Source of the DNA: Stagonosporopsis chrysanthemi
Taxonomy: Eukaryota > Ascomycota > Dothideomycetes > Pleosporales > Didymellaceae
DNA: 64,000 nt
Direction: 5' to 3'
NCBI GenBank assembly: GCA_022560025.1
Contig: JAFISE010000108.1
Location: forward strand, 49,724 to 113,723
In this document: positions 22,501 through 32,965 of the stretch, in pieces
Layout: every line of letters begins with the position of its first letter
How positions within the stretch are numbered: position 1 is the stretch's first letter
Made by a program: the position numbers and the translations under genes
The notes under the pieces: model-generated
Seen by the model: the letters and a program-made list of their open reading frames with translations, nothing else
What the model was told of the DNA's origin: nothing
Database searches by the model: none

Positions 22501-23312
22501 AGTCCTGTTGAGTCGTTTTAAAGGTTTCGGTGAACTGTAGACATGGTTTGAGGCTGTTGTTGAGATGAGCGCTGAAGCATGTGGACATCTTCCCCGCGGA
22601 AGTGTCGTGTCAAAGAGGCTTAGCGTGACTGCCCAACACCGGCTCAGCAAGCGCTCCCTGTAACAAGGTTCCACGACGGACGGCGTGCGTTCCTCTCACG
22701 TCATTCGCGAGCAACTTCGCCAGCATGGATGTAATGTTGCGGGGAGTGCATTGTGCAGCCTCGGATGAAGCACAGCCTTTCGGGGTCAGCTTACAGCCAT
22801 CTGTTCACTCCAAGAACTCGGATCGAGCTCAAAGCCTTCACCGTGAGTGAGTTTACGGACGGCACGGGAAGCCGCAGCTAAGCACCTGCCAACCACTCTG
22901 TCCACACCCTCAACAAGCATCTGCGCGCCTCCCTCAAGTGCAGAGGACGACAGTTGCGTGAGAAGTGTCCTGGTGGGAACTGCCATACTTTGCTTCGCAT
23001 GTTGGCGCCGTGAAGTGCACGCCGGTACGTCTGCACCATGCAATGCACTCTTCCTGTGCGACCACCTAGATCCTCTCTCTCCGCTTCATGCGCATCATTT
23101 CACGCCACAACCGCCAGCGTCTGCGCTCACTGTGGACAACTGGTAAACGTCCACCTTCGACGACTGACGATATTCCTCCCAAAGTAGATACTATCTCCAG
23201 CAGCATCGACTCACGCCACCGACTGATCCGGCACGCGAGCGATCCCACTTTGAAAGACAGCTACTCTCGTCCCGTACTGTCCTCTTCACCGAAACTGTCA
23301 GCGAATGCCGCC
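19546..23312. other. 3.8-kb gene-poor divergent intergenic region
   Basis: Promoter space for the rhodopsin-domain gene (left) and the CBM48 gene (right). Open frames up to 156 codons occur (for example 21983-22453 minus) but overlap frames on the other strand, match no family I know and have no clear splice continuation. The frame of the CBM48 gene is open back to an ATG at 23088, so the last ~225 bp could be coding. Confidence 0.45.
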
Positions 23313-25626
23313 ATGCCGAGCGAGGCAACCATCTCCTTCACGCAGCCCGGCGTGCAGCCGCCTGTGTATGTGGTGACCTCTCTCAGCACGCCGCCCTGGG
23401 CACCTCTCGAGTTGAAGCCAAGCGAAGAGAAGACACCGTCCGGGGACTTCATTTTCGAGCAGAAGTTTGCGAACATCGCCGAGGGCAGCTACCAATACAA
23501 GATTCGCATTGGCGAAGGACACTGGGTTGTTGACGATTCCAAAGAATCTGGTGCGTAACATTATGTTGTCCACTTGTCCCTGTACTAACATAAAGCAGCC
23601 TCGGATGAACTCGGTAACCGAAATAATGTCCTCCACGTCGAACCTGCTCTCGCGCTCACTTCTCTCGATCGCACGGGCATTGCGAAGAATGTCCTGGGTC
23701 GCAAGGATAGTACCTTCGATACAAGTGATGTGGACCCGGCGCCGGTACCATTTGTGGTAGTTGAGAAGGTCGAGGACAAGGATCAACCAGAGTATGGGGA
23801 CGTTCAACCCAGGACTCTCGCGGTGGATGAGTCCAAGCGCGCGGCCGACCCCGAGCCAGATCTCGAAAAGACCAAGACGGAATCTCCTCTCGACGTGGAG
23901 CCACTACAGGCGACAGGAGAACCTGACGAGCTGGAACCTCCCGATGCACAAGCCCCATTGTTCAGGTACGAGTCCTTTCAGGACTCGGGGGAGTCATTGC
24001 CTGAGCATGCAATGGACATGATTGAAGAAGAATCCTCACATTCATCGGCCGACCACACCAGCTCAGGGGATGCTATTAACACTCCCGCTGCTGAGTCGCA
24101 GGATGATCTTCAAGAAAATGACGAGCTCGGTCACGGGCCTCGTCTTGCCCATGAAACAGGATCAGGAGCTGAAGACACCGACGAAGAGAGTGACATCTTT
24201 GAAGGTCCTCTTCTTCCCCATGAGACCGGCTTCAGTTCCAAAGCAAGACAAGAACACGACGACATTGAGGAGGACGAGTTTGAGGCGGCGCCGCTTCTAC
24301 CACATGAGAGTGGTTTCTCGTCGCGTAAGAGCAGCGAGGGCGCCAGTAAGGAAGGTGGCCCTAGTAAGAACGAGGACTACTACGACCCAGATTACCATGC
24401 ACGATGTGGCGGCCGCTCAGGAGAAGGCGAAAACTTTGGAGAGCTTGATCTTGCTCCTACTTTCTCTCATGAACAGGATGTGCTTGTGGAAGACTATGGT
24501 CAACCTTTGCTTCCTCACGAGCGAGGTCCCGCCGTTGAGAGTCTCTCAGGTTCCGAGCGGTCCTTTAGCATGAGCCCGACAATGTATGAGGCTCCACCTT
24601 TCCTGGATACAGACACTTATAGGGACTCGTTCGGTGGATCCACGCGCCACGCCTTCTTCAGGTCACGTACGAGCAGTAGTAGCCTGCCAAATAAGCTACC
24701 TCGATCCGATGCCGAGGACACCAATCTCCATGATCCCGGGCTCGAGATGTTTCCTGTTGGGCGCGCCCAGATCCTTGAACGTGTAGCAACGATTGGCAAC
24801 AAGCTTCCTGAAGATGAAACGCATGCTGCTCCAGCCTCGCCACAATCATCAGTCCTTTCCCAAGCCTGTTCTTCGGTCGATCTTGTGCCTGTCAAATCAT
24901 ACATCTCTTTGGCATCTGTACGTGAAGACGAGGAAGAGGAGGACGAGGAAGAAAATGCTGACGTCGAGTCTATCGGTTCTCCTATGATTATGAGTCACCG
25001 GGGTTCCAGATTCGAGAGAGAGAAAGACCCACTGGCAACTCCTCATCCTGACGATGCTAAACAACTTGGTTATATCTCAGAAGACGACTCGAAGACGCAC
25101 GCTGCTCAAACCCTCCACGATGATGAGAAAAGCAACGCCACTAGGTCTGAAGGAGCTAACGAAGGCTACAAAGGCTTGAAGGGTCTGTCTGATCTTGTCG
25201 CGTCTAGGGCAACAGTCAAAAACACCTTGACTCCCCCGCTCACCCCTAGGACGCTGGAGGCATTTGACAAGGACAACGCAAGCCCCGTCCCAGAATCGGA
25301 CCTTCGTCAACGTCGAGGAGCTACAGAAGAACCTGCTGAGAGCTATACGCCGACGCCTCGGCTGGTACACGACACGGATGAGAATGGGCTTTCCGTCGAT
25401 TCGTCGGCAGTGAAGTCGGCCTTTAACAAGCTGGCACGTGAAGAAAGCTCCACGTCAGGCTGGAAAGGAGCAAGGTGAGCCTGATACATTCTACTCATGA
25501 CCGAACTTGATCTTCACATATACGGGTTTTGATAGTTTGTAACTCAACTGACGGAGTGATAGTATCGGTGTTTCGACTCTCGTTGCTGCAGGCGCAGTGT
25601 TCTACTACCTAACCGCCTTGCGATAG
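23313..25626 (+). CDS. AMPK/CBM48 glycogen-binding-type protein with LPHE repeats and C-terminal membrane anchor
   Basis: Exons 23313-23550, 23599-25474 and 25563-25626 give 725 aa. Residues ~15-95 form an AMPK1-CBM (CBM48) fold domain like that of yeast Mdg1/Crp1: PPVYVVTSLSTPPW, then FANIAEGSYQYKIRIGEGHWVVDD and ELGNRNN. The rest is acidic and disordered. Residues ~259-390 carry five copies of a motif close to PLLPHETGF, preceded by a weaker copy (APLFRYESF, ~196). A poly-Glu block follows SYISLASV near residue 515. The last exon encodes IGVSTLVAAGAVFYYLTAL plus Arg, one membrane span at the very C-terminus, as in tail-anchored proteins. A second acceptor 6 bp upstream would add two residues. 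The start has the strong context GCCGCCATG; an ATG at 23088 would add 75 residues. Function is inferred: binding an alpha-glucan or kinase partner at a membrane. Confidence 0.8.
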
Positions 25627-26355
25627 GCCGAGCAGGCCGATATCAAAAAGCAATCTTGAGCGTTGGCAGACTGTACGATAGGAAGTGGCCGATCGAGGAA
25701 GCGTTTGATAAGGTTAATGAGACACGAAGTAATGGAAGGCAATCTGGTGCTTCAGCACGCGTGGAGATATCGTCGGAGCTCAAACGCATTCTCCAGTTTC
25801 CACTTCAGAGATGCCATTGCCAAATATTGCTTTCACTGATGTCACCCAGAACCCCAGATCCGCAGTCATGTAGTGGGTGGGCTGATCATACTTCCGGCGT
25901 TTGGGAATGGGGTGCCCTGCATCACCCTGTTTTACAGCCCTAACGACAGAACCTTCGATACAGTCAGGCGACAGTCAGACGTCGACTGCAGTGAGAGCAG
26001 AGAACCTAGCCGGTTTTTCAACGTCTGCACAGCATTCCAAGTGCCGTCAGCCTGGTTCAAAATTTTGCCTCTGTGGAGCACAACACAAACAATATGCATG
26101 TTCGGCCCCCACACTAAATTCAGCCTCAATCGGTTCCAACACTTCCCGCGGACTGATTGGCAGCCCGAGATGCACTACTGCGTCAATGTTTGAGGCTGGC
26201 AATAAGCACGGAAATTCAAGAGGGCCACGCCGCCGCCTCGAGTGAAGTCGACGCTCTGATTTCGCACCTTTACTCTCATTACAATCTTGCTTGATCGTTC
26301 ATCGCTCTCAATTTTTTCCTTCCATCCCATCGTATCTTCCCACGATAAATCCACC
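25627..26355. other. intergenic: promoter of the lectin-like membrane protein
   Basis: 729 bp between two plus-strand genes. A long pyrimidine-rich stretch (about 26270-26340) just before the ATG at 26356 looks like a core promoter. No further gene seen. Confidence 0.55.
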
Positions 26356-27354
26356 ATGTCACTTCCCCCAATCGACCCAAATACCTGGTATTCCCTCTAT
26401 GTAAACGACAACAACGCCTCCCTCCTCATGAGCACCAGCCTTTTCAACCGCAGCGGCACAGCCGGCGCAGCCTTCTTTTCCAAAGCTGCCCCCGACAATT
26501 CAACCCAGCGCTGGCAATTCTTCCCTACAGGCAACTCCTCCTTCGTGCTGCGCACGCAAGAAGGCGGCGCGAACGCGTTTCTCGGCGCCCAGCCCGTAGA
26601 CGACAAAGGCGCCATTTAGCCCACTCATGTTGCGTGGCGATGTCGCAGATCAGAGCGTGTTCTGGCGCATGGGCAGTTGGGGCGACGGGATGCAGTTCCT
26701 CTGGAACGGCGGGAACAGAACAGAATACCATCTTGCAAGGGTGGGGAAAGGGACAGGGGTTGTAATGAGTGGGGAGTTGGCACCGCCGCAGAATATGCAG
26801 CGGTGGAGATGGGATGCTGGCGCGAGGGTCGATGATCAGATGTATTCAAGTGTGAATGTAAGTTCACTGCAGCTGCCTTGTCTAAGGAGGTGGGGCACAT
26901 GTGTATGTGTAGAGTGCTGATGAGATGTCTGTTGCAGCTTCTAGGCGCTACTCTCACGTCCCCAGTCACTGCTTCGTCGTCCCCTACTACTACACCCGCC
27001 GCCACCTCTTCTGGTTCTGATTCTTCCTCCGGCATCTCAACCCCAGCAAAAGCCGGCCTAGGCGCAGCTCTTGGCCTCGCGGCCCTCATCGCCCTCGTCA
27101 TCCTAGCCCTCTTTTTGCGGCGCAAGAGGCGCCAGAAACGCACCCTTGAACCTAAGGATACCATGTCCCATTCATATCACAGCCAGTCGCAGGGAGTGGT
27201 AGAGGATGTTTCCGCGCAGGGTTTTGTTAAATACGAGTTGGACCATGGGGCCACGAGTGCGAAGTACGAAATGCCGGCCCCGGTGGCGGAGGTGGAGACG
27301 AGGGGGCAGGATAGGCCGGCAGAGTTGGATGGAGTGGACGTGGATCATAGGTGA
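26356..27354 (+). CDS. lectin-like single-pass membrane protein, apparent frameshift
   Basis: The first part (26356-26619) encodes IDPNTWYSLYVNDNN and TQRWQFFPTGNSSFVLR, like one lobe of a ricin-type beta-trefoil. It then stops in frame. In a shifted frame the protein resumes directly (PLMLRGDVADQSVFWRMGSWGDG to 26857), crosses an 80-bp intron (26858-26937, GTAAGT...TTGCAG) and continues to 27354 with a Ser/Thr-rich stalk, a membrane span (AGLGAALGLAALIALVILAL), a stop-transfer RRKRRQKR and a ~75-residue tail. No intron with acceptable borders bridges the two frames, so there is either a one-base change in the gene or a sequence error near 26612-26620. No N-terminal signal peptide is visible; the internal span would have to insert it. 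Function unknown. Confidence 0.65.
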
Positions 27355-27749
27355 GGAGGGTTTGGGGATGGGACGTGGACGGGGGAGGGCTTCTGTGGTT
27401 GTGGTATTGGAAGTGGTGGAGTTTAGAGATATACCCTTTGATTTCAGCACACAGCGCGGTACATCCTACGCAAATACACAAATCCTCACACCCTCACATG
27501 ACAAATTCGCAGGGAAACTGCTCGTACCCAAATCTAATAGTATAATTCTCCTAAGTACAGTCCTCAGATTAGCTCTCCCGCTGTTCTCACAAGGCCCCAC
27601 GCAGCACCCGCCCACCTACTCTCGCAGGCAGGATCGCAGCACCACGGGTTCCTAATCGACTTTGGCTTTAATGCCCCATCGCGCGGTGGGACATCATCAC
27701 TGGACCGCTTTTCTCTCTCTGCCTGTCGGTCAGAGTGCTGGAGATCAGC

Positions 27750-27756
27750 TATATAA
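27750..27756 (+). promoter_or_regulatory. orphan TATA-like element
   Basis: CTATATAAGACG sits in a region without a downstream gene on the plus strand; the next gene is on the minus strand and ends at 29411. May be chance or the promoter of an unrecognised small or non-coding transcript. Confidence 0.25.
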
Positions 27757-28427
27757 GACGTGGGAGAAGAGGGAGACCCAACGGCCCAACAACAACGACC
27801 ACGCATCCCCACCTCGACACCTCGCGGTGAAGGCGCTCGGATTGAAAACTACATTTCTGCGTCATTAGCTGCACAACACACACTCTCTTGCTCTGTCCAC
27901 CGGGGGTAGAAGAGGAAAAGCAGTGAGCGCCGACGCTTCGACTCTTTTACTCTTTCCTCAGTGCGCAGGGAACGGCTGAGCCGCTGAATCTCTTCGACTC
28001 CCGCCCGCCCAAACATACCACCCAGCGTGCTCCGAGCCGCAGCCGCCCGTCGTGCAATGGACAGCCACGGCCAGCGTCTACCATGAAAGATAGCGCAGTC
28101 CCTCCGCTTTCCGTTCTACTGTCATGCAGTGAGCTGCCGGGCCAGCGCAGGCTCAGTTAAGAGCTGGCAGAGCAGCCGGCAAGCGCCTTGTGAGAGGGTT
28201 TGTCGTTCACTGGGATCTATTTCGCGTCAGCATACTCGCAGCCTCTGAGCGAGGCGCTTGAATGGGCCGGGTGCGCGAGGTTGTGTGCGCGCGTGCAACG
28301 TACCGGGTGCGGGTGGTGATGTGGTTTGTGCAAGCTGCACGGCGCGAGGGTGATGTAGCCTCGCACTGCCGCGTCCGCGGAGTCACGTGTGCGCCGGCTC
28401 GTCTGCCGCCTACATTCTCTTAGTGGG

Positions 28428-28451
28428 GCAGACTGCTGCAGACTGCTGCAC
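28428..28451. repeat. 10-bp tandem repeat, about 2.4 copies
   Basis: The unit GCAGACTGCT is repeated, ending in GCA, and CAGCAGCAGACT follows shortly after. Small local slippage repeat in non-coding DNA. Confidence 0.6.
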
Positions 28452-29410
28452 GGTAATCCACACAGCAGCAGACTTTCCCTATTCAGTAATTAGAGCCCTG
28501 CCGCCCGTTTCCCATGTTGCCCTTTGTCCCGGCCGCAATCCACACTCATTGAAGACTTTCCCGATGCGGTAGTTTGCAAATCTGCGGCACCTCCCAGTCC
28601 TCTCGCCCAGCCTTCTGAGCTCTAACACCATACCATCATTGTTATATGATTGGTATATGCATCGCGCACATCATGGCCGCGACCAATACCGCCGTGTGGC
28701 AGGCCATCTAAAACGGGTGCTAGATGAACGAAAAGGAAGCCGTGTAAAAGAGGCAGGTTCTGGCGTGCCCCGGTGGCGGTGCTGAGGCTGTCAATTGAGC
28801 GGGTACATGTGTGTAAAGAGAGGATACATTTGTGAAAAGATGAAGAGGGAAATTGTTTGGGGGAGCTGTCTATTGTTATGTTGTTCTGCGGATTCAATGC
28901 TACTTCTGCTGCGAGACCATACAGCCCACGTCATCCTTGATAAGCAAATTCTTGACTGCAGACATGTGATCATAACGTGTGGTATTTTGAGGTCCATAAG
29001 GGAGAAAAAAGAGGAGGATCAATGCAAACAATGCTACAAATACTGCGGGTTTGAATCATGCTCAACAAATTGACGGCTCAACACTGACACCCCATCACAG
29101 CTTGCTCAGCCCACCGCCGAGCGCGCGAGAAACTGCACACCCAAATACTGGCACCGCAGCCCGTGGACCCTCGCACCCAGCTGATGTGATAGAGAGGCGC
29201 CACTCTGCCGCGCGAGCGCAGACCACTCAGACCACACACTCTGCGCCGCTGCTCTACAACCTCGTCAAACCACTCTTGCTCTTTCATGTCTGTGCACATC
29301 CACACGCTACCCCCACAGCCCAAGAGGCCCTGCGCTGCCCAGTCGAAATGGCGTTGGCGAAAGGTGCTGATGGGGCGTGAAGACTGCGGGTGTGCGTCTG
29401 CAGAGCGCAC

Positions 29411-30584
29411 CTAGAACCTGTCGCGCTGCCGCGTGCGGTAGATGGTGTAGCCGACGTAAGCGCCCGTCAATGCAAGGCCGAAGAGGACGAACTTCATCAA
29501 GAACCAGGTCCAGCCGCCGCCCTCCTTCTCGCTTGTCATGCTCGAGGCGGTCTTGCCGGGCTTTGTGGCGCCAGAGCCAGCAGCCTGGCCGGGGTTGCGC
29601 TTGTACAGGTTTAGGGACTTGACGGAAACGATGTCGAAGTTGTCGCTCAGCTCGCCTGTCTCGGCGCTGAATCCGAGGTAGGCTACTGGAGGCACCTTGA
29701 AGTTGGGGATCTCGAAGCAGGTCGTGTACTCGTCTTCAGACTTGTACTGGAGCTCGAGCTTGAGGAAGGAGTCTGCGAAGTAGGTCAGGCGCGCTTTGGT
29801 GGGGACCTGGGAGTTGCGGATCCCGCGGGCCTAGATAGGACTGTTAGGTCTCGGTATTCTCAGAAGAATTGAGGGTCATACAGAGCATCCAGCAACCTCG
29901 TTCGCCTTGCCGTCGTTGTCCTTGTCATACGCCGTTTTTCCATCACCATTCATGGCCATGATGTAGGGGAACACTGTGCCGGGGCGGTTGTTCTTGTACG
30001 TGTCGACAAAGATACCAAGACCCTCGAACTTGTCGGCGTGGCCGAAGACAGGCCCAGGCTGCGCGCGTTGCTTGGTGAGCCACATGGCGAAGCCGTCGCC
30101 GTAGAGGTTGCCCTGGCCATGGACCTTGAACTCAATCGTAATCTACTCGCGTGAGCTCTTGTTGAGGTGTGAGAGTAAAGACCAATGCACCTCCCAATTT
30201 GTAGCGGTCAGGGGGACGCGCGAAAACAGCCAGCCGTCGCGCGAAGGCTTGTCTGACGAGAGGCGGATGTACTGGTCGGTTCGAATGATTGTGTCTCCAC
30301 CAAAGTCCCACCAGCGGCTCTGCATGTCCGAGTCGAGATATGGCTGGGCGTGCTGTTAGAAGGCGTGTCTACACTGGTTTTCGACTGCGCTGGCGACTTA
30401 CAGGCTCGAGACTGTGTGTGCGTAGCTATGTTTCTGTCAGCACCCATTCCTCACACCGCGCAACGAAGCACCACCATACCGAAATAGCCTTGATATCAGG
30501 ATCCTCGCTCAGCCCCAGACTGCTCACACCCGTCAGACTCCCCGCTAGCAAGCACAGGCTCGCCCATGGCCGTGTGAACAACAT
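29411..30584 (-). CDS. L-type (legume-like) lectin, ER/Golgi cargo receptor
   Basis: Type I membrane lectin of the ERGIC-53/VIP36/Emp47 family, expected to bind high-mannose glycans on cargo in the early secretory pathway. Exons 30584-30480, 30425-30402, 30352-30191, 30142-29882 and 29830-29411 join in frame to 323 aa. Residues 1-22 are a signal peptide (FTRPWASLCLLAGSLTGVSS). The lectin domain runs to ~250 with WWDFGGDTIIRTDQYIRLS, DGFAMWLTKQRAQPGPVFG, GLGIFVDTYKNNR and ARLTYFADSFLKLELQY. A membrane span near the end (WTWFLMKFVLFGLALTGAYV) is followed by a short basic tail ending RTRQRDRF. There is no KKXX retrieval signal; the final Phe could serve in ER export. Exon 2 is only 24 nt. It diverges from TIM13. 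Confidence 0.93.
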
Positions 30585-31006
30585 CGTCGCACAGTGTGCT
30601 CAATCCTCTGAGACCTTGAAGCTCCTCGCAGGGACAATCCCTAATTCGCGGTAACGACCAGGCGCAAAGAAAGTATAATACCGCAGCTCCAGCAATTGGC
30701 TCCGGGAACAACAAGCAGCGGGAAGAAGAGAAGAAAGCTGGTGGGCGGCGCACAGGAAGCCAAGTTGGCAGTGTTAGGATGCTTGTGAAGAGTGGCCTTT
30801 CCACGCGGAGAGCAGCCGCGAGCAGGGGTCATGCAGCCAACCAATCACACCACCTGCGTGAGAACCACCGCGCTACCGAGAGCCCGGAGCTTGACGTCGA
30901 CAACTTTTTATTGAGCACTTGCAACAACAGACCAAATCGTCCCCTTGCAACAACGTCACGGACGCCTCTCCCACCGCACCATCACGACTCTTACACCCTC
31001 GACACA
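30585..31006. other. shared promoter of the L-type lectin and TIM13
   Basis: 422 bp between divergent genes. It has an AT-rich patch near 30900-30930 and CA/CT-rich leader sequence just before the TIM13 ATG. No gene seen. Confidence 0.55.
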
Positions 31007-31320
31007 ATGGCCGACGACAGCAAGATGCAAATCATGCGCCAGGTGCAGCAGGAAGCCGCCATGCAGAACGCGCGCATGCTAGTCGAGGTAGACACTGCTT
31101 AACCTTCCCATCGAGAAAACAGCTCTGATAGTCTGTCCAGAAACTCAACGAGCACTGCTTCGAACGCTGCGTCCCCAAGCCCGGCACCTCGCTCTCCAGC
31201 GGCGAAGAAGGCTGCTTCAAGAACTGCATGGAGAAGTACATGAGCGCATGGAACACCGTGAGCAAGCAGTACGTTGCGCGGATACAGAAGGAGAGTGCGG
31301 CGGGCGGACTGAGCATGTGA
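31007..31320 (+). CDS. TIM13: mitochondrial import chaperone Tim13
   Basis: Small Tim protein of the intermembrane space that, with Tim8, escorts hydrophobic precursors such as Tim23 to the inner membrane. Exons 31007-31087 and 31141-31320 (53-bp phase 0 intron) give 86 aa, the normal size. The twin CX3C motif is complete: Cys33-x3-Cys37 (CFERC) and Cys52-x3-Cys56 (CFKNC), 14 residues apart, for two disulfides. The start MADDSKMQIMRQVQQE and the segment KPGTSLSSGEEGCF resemble Tim13 more than Tim8, Tim9 or Tim10. It has no cleavable presequence, as expected for this family. Confidence 0.93.
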
Positions 31321-31580
31321 GCGTTTGAGGAGCCGATGAAAAGCTTGGGATGAGGATTGCGAGTGGAGCGCGCCGTATCATGTGCGAATGGAAATATCGA
31401 GGAATTGAAGAGAAGGAGTGAGGGTGCTTGAACAGCTCGTGGGTATGTATTACCCTGGCTACAAGCCATTTGTATCATATTGTACAATCGAAAAGAGATA
31501 TGTAATGTACCCAACAGATGCGGTACAAATCAATGACTATACACCGCTATGCGTATGCTATGTGCCATCTCCAGCCAAGC

Positions 31581-32585
31581 TTATGCGGTCTTGGGAAATG
31601 CCTTCTGCCTCTGCGCATACTCCTTGATGATCAGCGAGCAGTTGTGGTCCTGGCACAGCCTCTTCCTGCGCGCGGGATCCAGCTTGGTCGCGAACTCTAG
31701 CCCGCTCGCCCTCTCGACCGCCTCAACAGGGACCTCGAAGTCGGTCAATGGCTTCTTGTTATCGATGCGCGCGTTGGGCAACACAAACGCACCGAGCGCT
31801 ACTTTCCCTCCGACAACGCCGTCCTCAGCGAAGATAACCTTGTAGAAGTGTGTCGGCACAGCAACGTTGGGCGGCGTTCCGATCATCTCATACGACACGC
31901 GCCACTTGCCATCTGCGTCGCGCTTGGGCAGGTACAGCGGCCCAGTGACGATCCTCACGCTGGGGTAGGTGTGCGTCAGACGTCGGCAGAAGTCCTCAAA
32001 GTGCGCCCAGTAGTCGCGGTTGAAGCCGTCGCCAACCTGCGGACACATGTTGCTGAGCGCAAAGGTATCGTCCATGGCTTCCTGGCTCCACTTTGCGTCG
32101 GCGGCTGGCACCTGGTGGCCGCGATCGTAGCCGCTGCGGAAGTAGTCCTTGAGCTTTGCGCGGAACTTCTCGGGAATTGTGATGTCTTCGACGAACACGC
32201 TGTGCTTGCGGTCGGCGTTGCTGGCGGCCAGCGACTGCGGTGTGATGTGCTCCGCTACCCACGCTGGATTGCGCCGCTCGCGGTCGTATGCGGATGTGAG
32301 TGAGGCGGCCGGGCGAAGGTCGTTGACGGGGCCGGGAAAGCCATACTGGAAGAGCCCGTTGGGATCGACGAGGGGTGTGCGGTAGGCAGCGGCGGGTGCA
32401 GGAGTGAAAGGAACGGTAGGGATGGGTGCTGGGCGTGGTGGGCCGGTGATGGTGGTGGTTGTTGTTGTAGCGGTGACCGGTGCTGGTGGCAGACTGTCTT
32501 TCTTGGTCGAGTAGAAAGCAGCTGTTGCTGCTGCGCCGGCTGCTGCACCGCCAGCGGCGATGATCGCGAATGTGACTTTCGACAT
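31581..32585 (-). CDS. NUC1: mitochondrial DNA/RNA non-specific endonuclease (NUC1/EndoG type)
   Basis: Sugar-nonspecific nuclease of the beta-beta-alpha-metal family, an inner-membrane or intermembrane-space enzyme that degrades mitochondrial nucleic acid and can move to the nucleus in cell death. Single exon, 334 aa, close to yeast Nuc1. Residues 1-25 form an Ala/Gly-rich hydrophobic segment (TFAIIAAGGAAAGAAATAAF) that should act as targeting signal and anchor. A Pro/Thr-rich linker runs to ~75. The catalytic motif is YDRGHQVPAADAKW with His157 as general base, and the metal-binding Asn lies in ALSNMCPQ. GFPGPVNDL and ITGPLYLP-like blocks (VTGPLYLP) are also typical. It converges with TIM13, with 260 bp between them. 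Confidence 0.94.
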   Translation of the reverse strand: MSKVTFAIIAAGGAAAGAAATAAFYSTKKDSLPPAPVTATTTTTTITGPPRPAPIPTVPFTPAPAAAYRTPLVDPNGLFQYGFPGPVNDLRPAASLTSAYDRERRNPAWVAEHITPQSLAASNADRKHSVFVEDITIPEKFRAKLKDYFRSGYDRGHQVPAADAKWSQEAMDDTFALSNMCPQVGDGFNRDYWAHFEDFCRRLTHTYPSVRIVTGPLYLPKRDADGKWRVSYEMIGTPPNVAVPTHFYKVIFAEDGVVGGKVALGAFVLPNARIDNKKPLTDFEVPVEAVERASGLEFATKLDPARRKRLCQDHNCSLIIKEYAQRQKAFPKTA

Positions 32586-32965
32586 GGCCGCGGTACGGGT
32601 TAAGAGATGTATGAACTGGTGACAGGCGTGGACGGCCGACGCTCACCCTTATAGACAGGACCGTAGGCGAGAGCAATCAGATGTCCAGACTGCGCGTACA
32701 GACTGTCTCAGACGCGTCGAGTCGTGCCCCAGTCGTTCGCTGGCGGCTGCTTAACCATGGTCATCTGGGAAATTTACAGACTGCGCTATCCTTCATTCGA
32801 TCTAGTCTCACACTGAGTGCTGAACAACTTTGAGTCGCATGTTTCTTCCATCATCGTCATCAATCGGCGTTGCAACACTAAGACGAGATCTTGGACGGGA
32901 GAAAAGAGATGGAAGTTTGATTGGAAGAGTTTGAAATAGTCGTTGACCGTATTATAATCTTCGAG
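32586..32965. other. shared promoter of NUC1 and the t6A dehydratase
   Basis: 380 bp between divergent genes for two mitochondrial proteins. No obvious TATA box or palindrome seen. Confidence 0.5.

Larger units (their letters stand above)
27355..29410. other. 2-kb intergenic region between convergent genes
   Basis: No gene seen, although it has promoter-like sequence: TATATAA at 27750-27756 followed by CT-rich stretches to about 28000. There is also a short 10-bp tandem repeat at 28428-28451. The open frames are short and mutually overlapping. It could carry a non-coding transcript; there is no direct sign of one. Confidence 0.45.

Noticed and set aside
26596..26648. 53-bp GTAGAC...GCAG segment as an intron that would explain the broken frame
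   Set aside because: The borders are weak and the join does not enter the frame that continues the protein.
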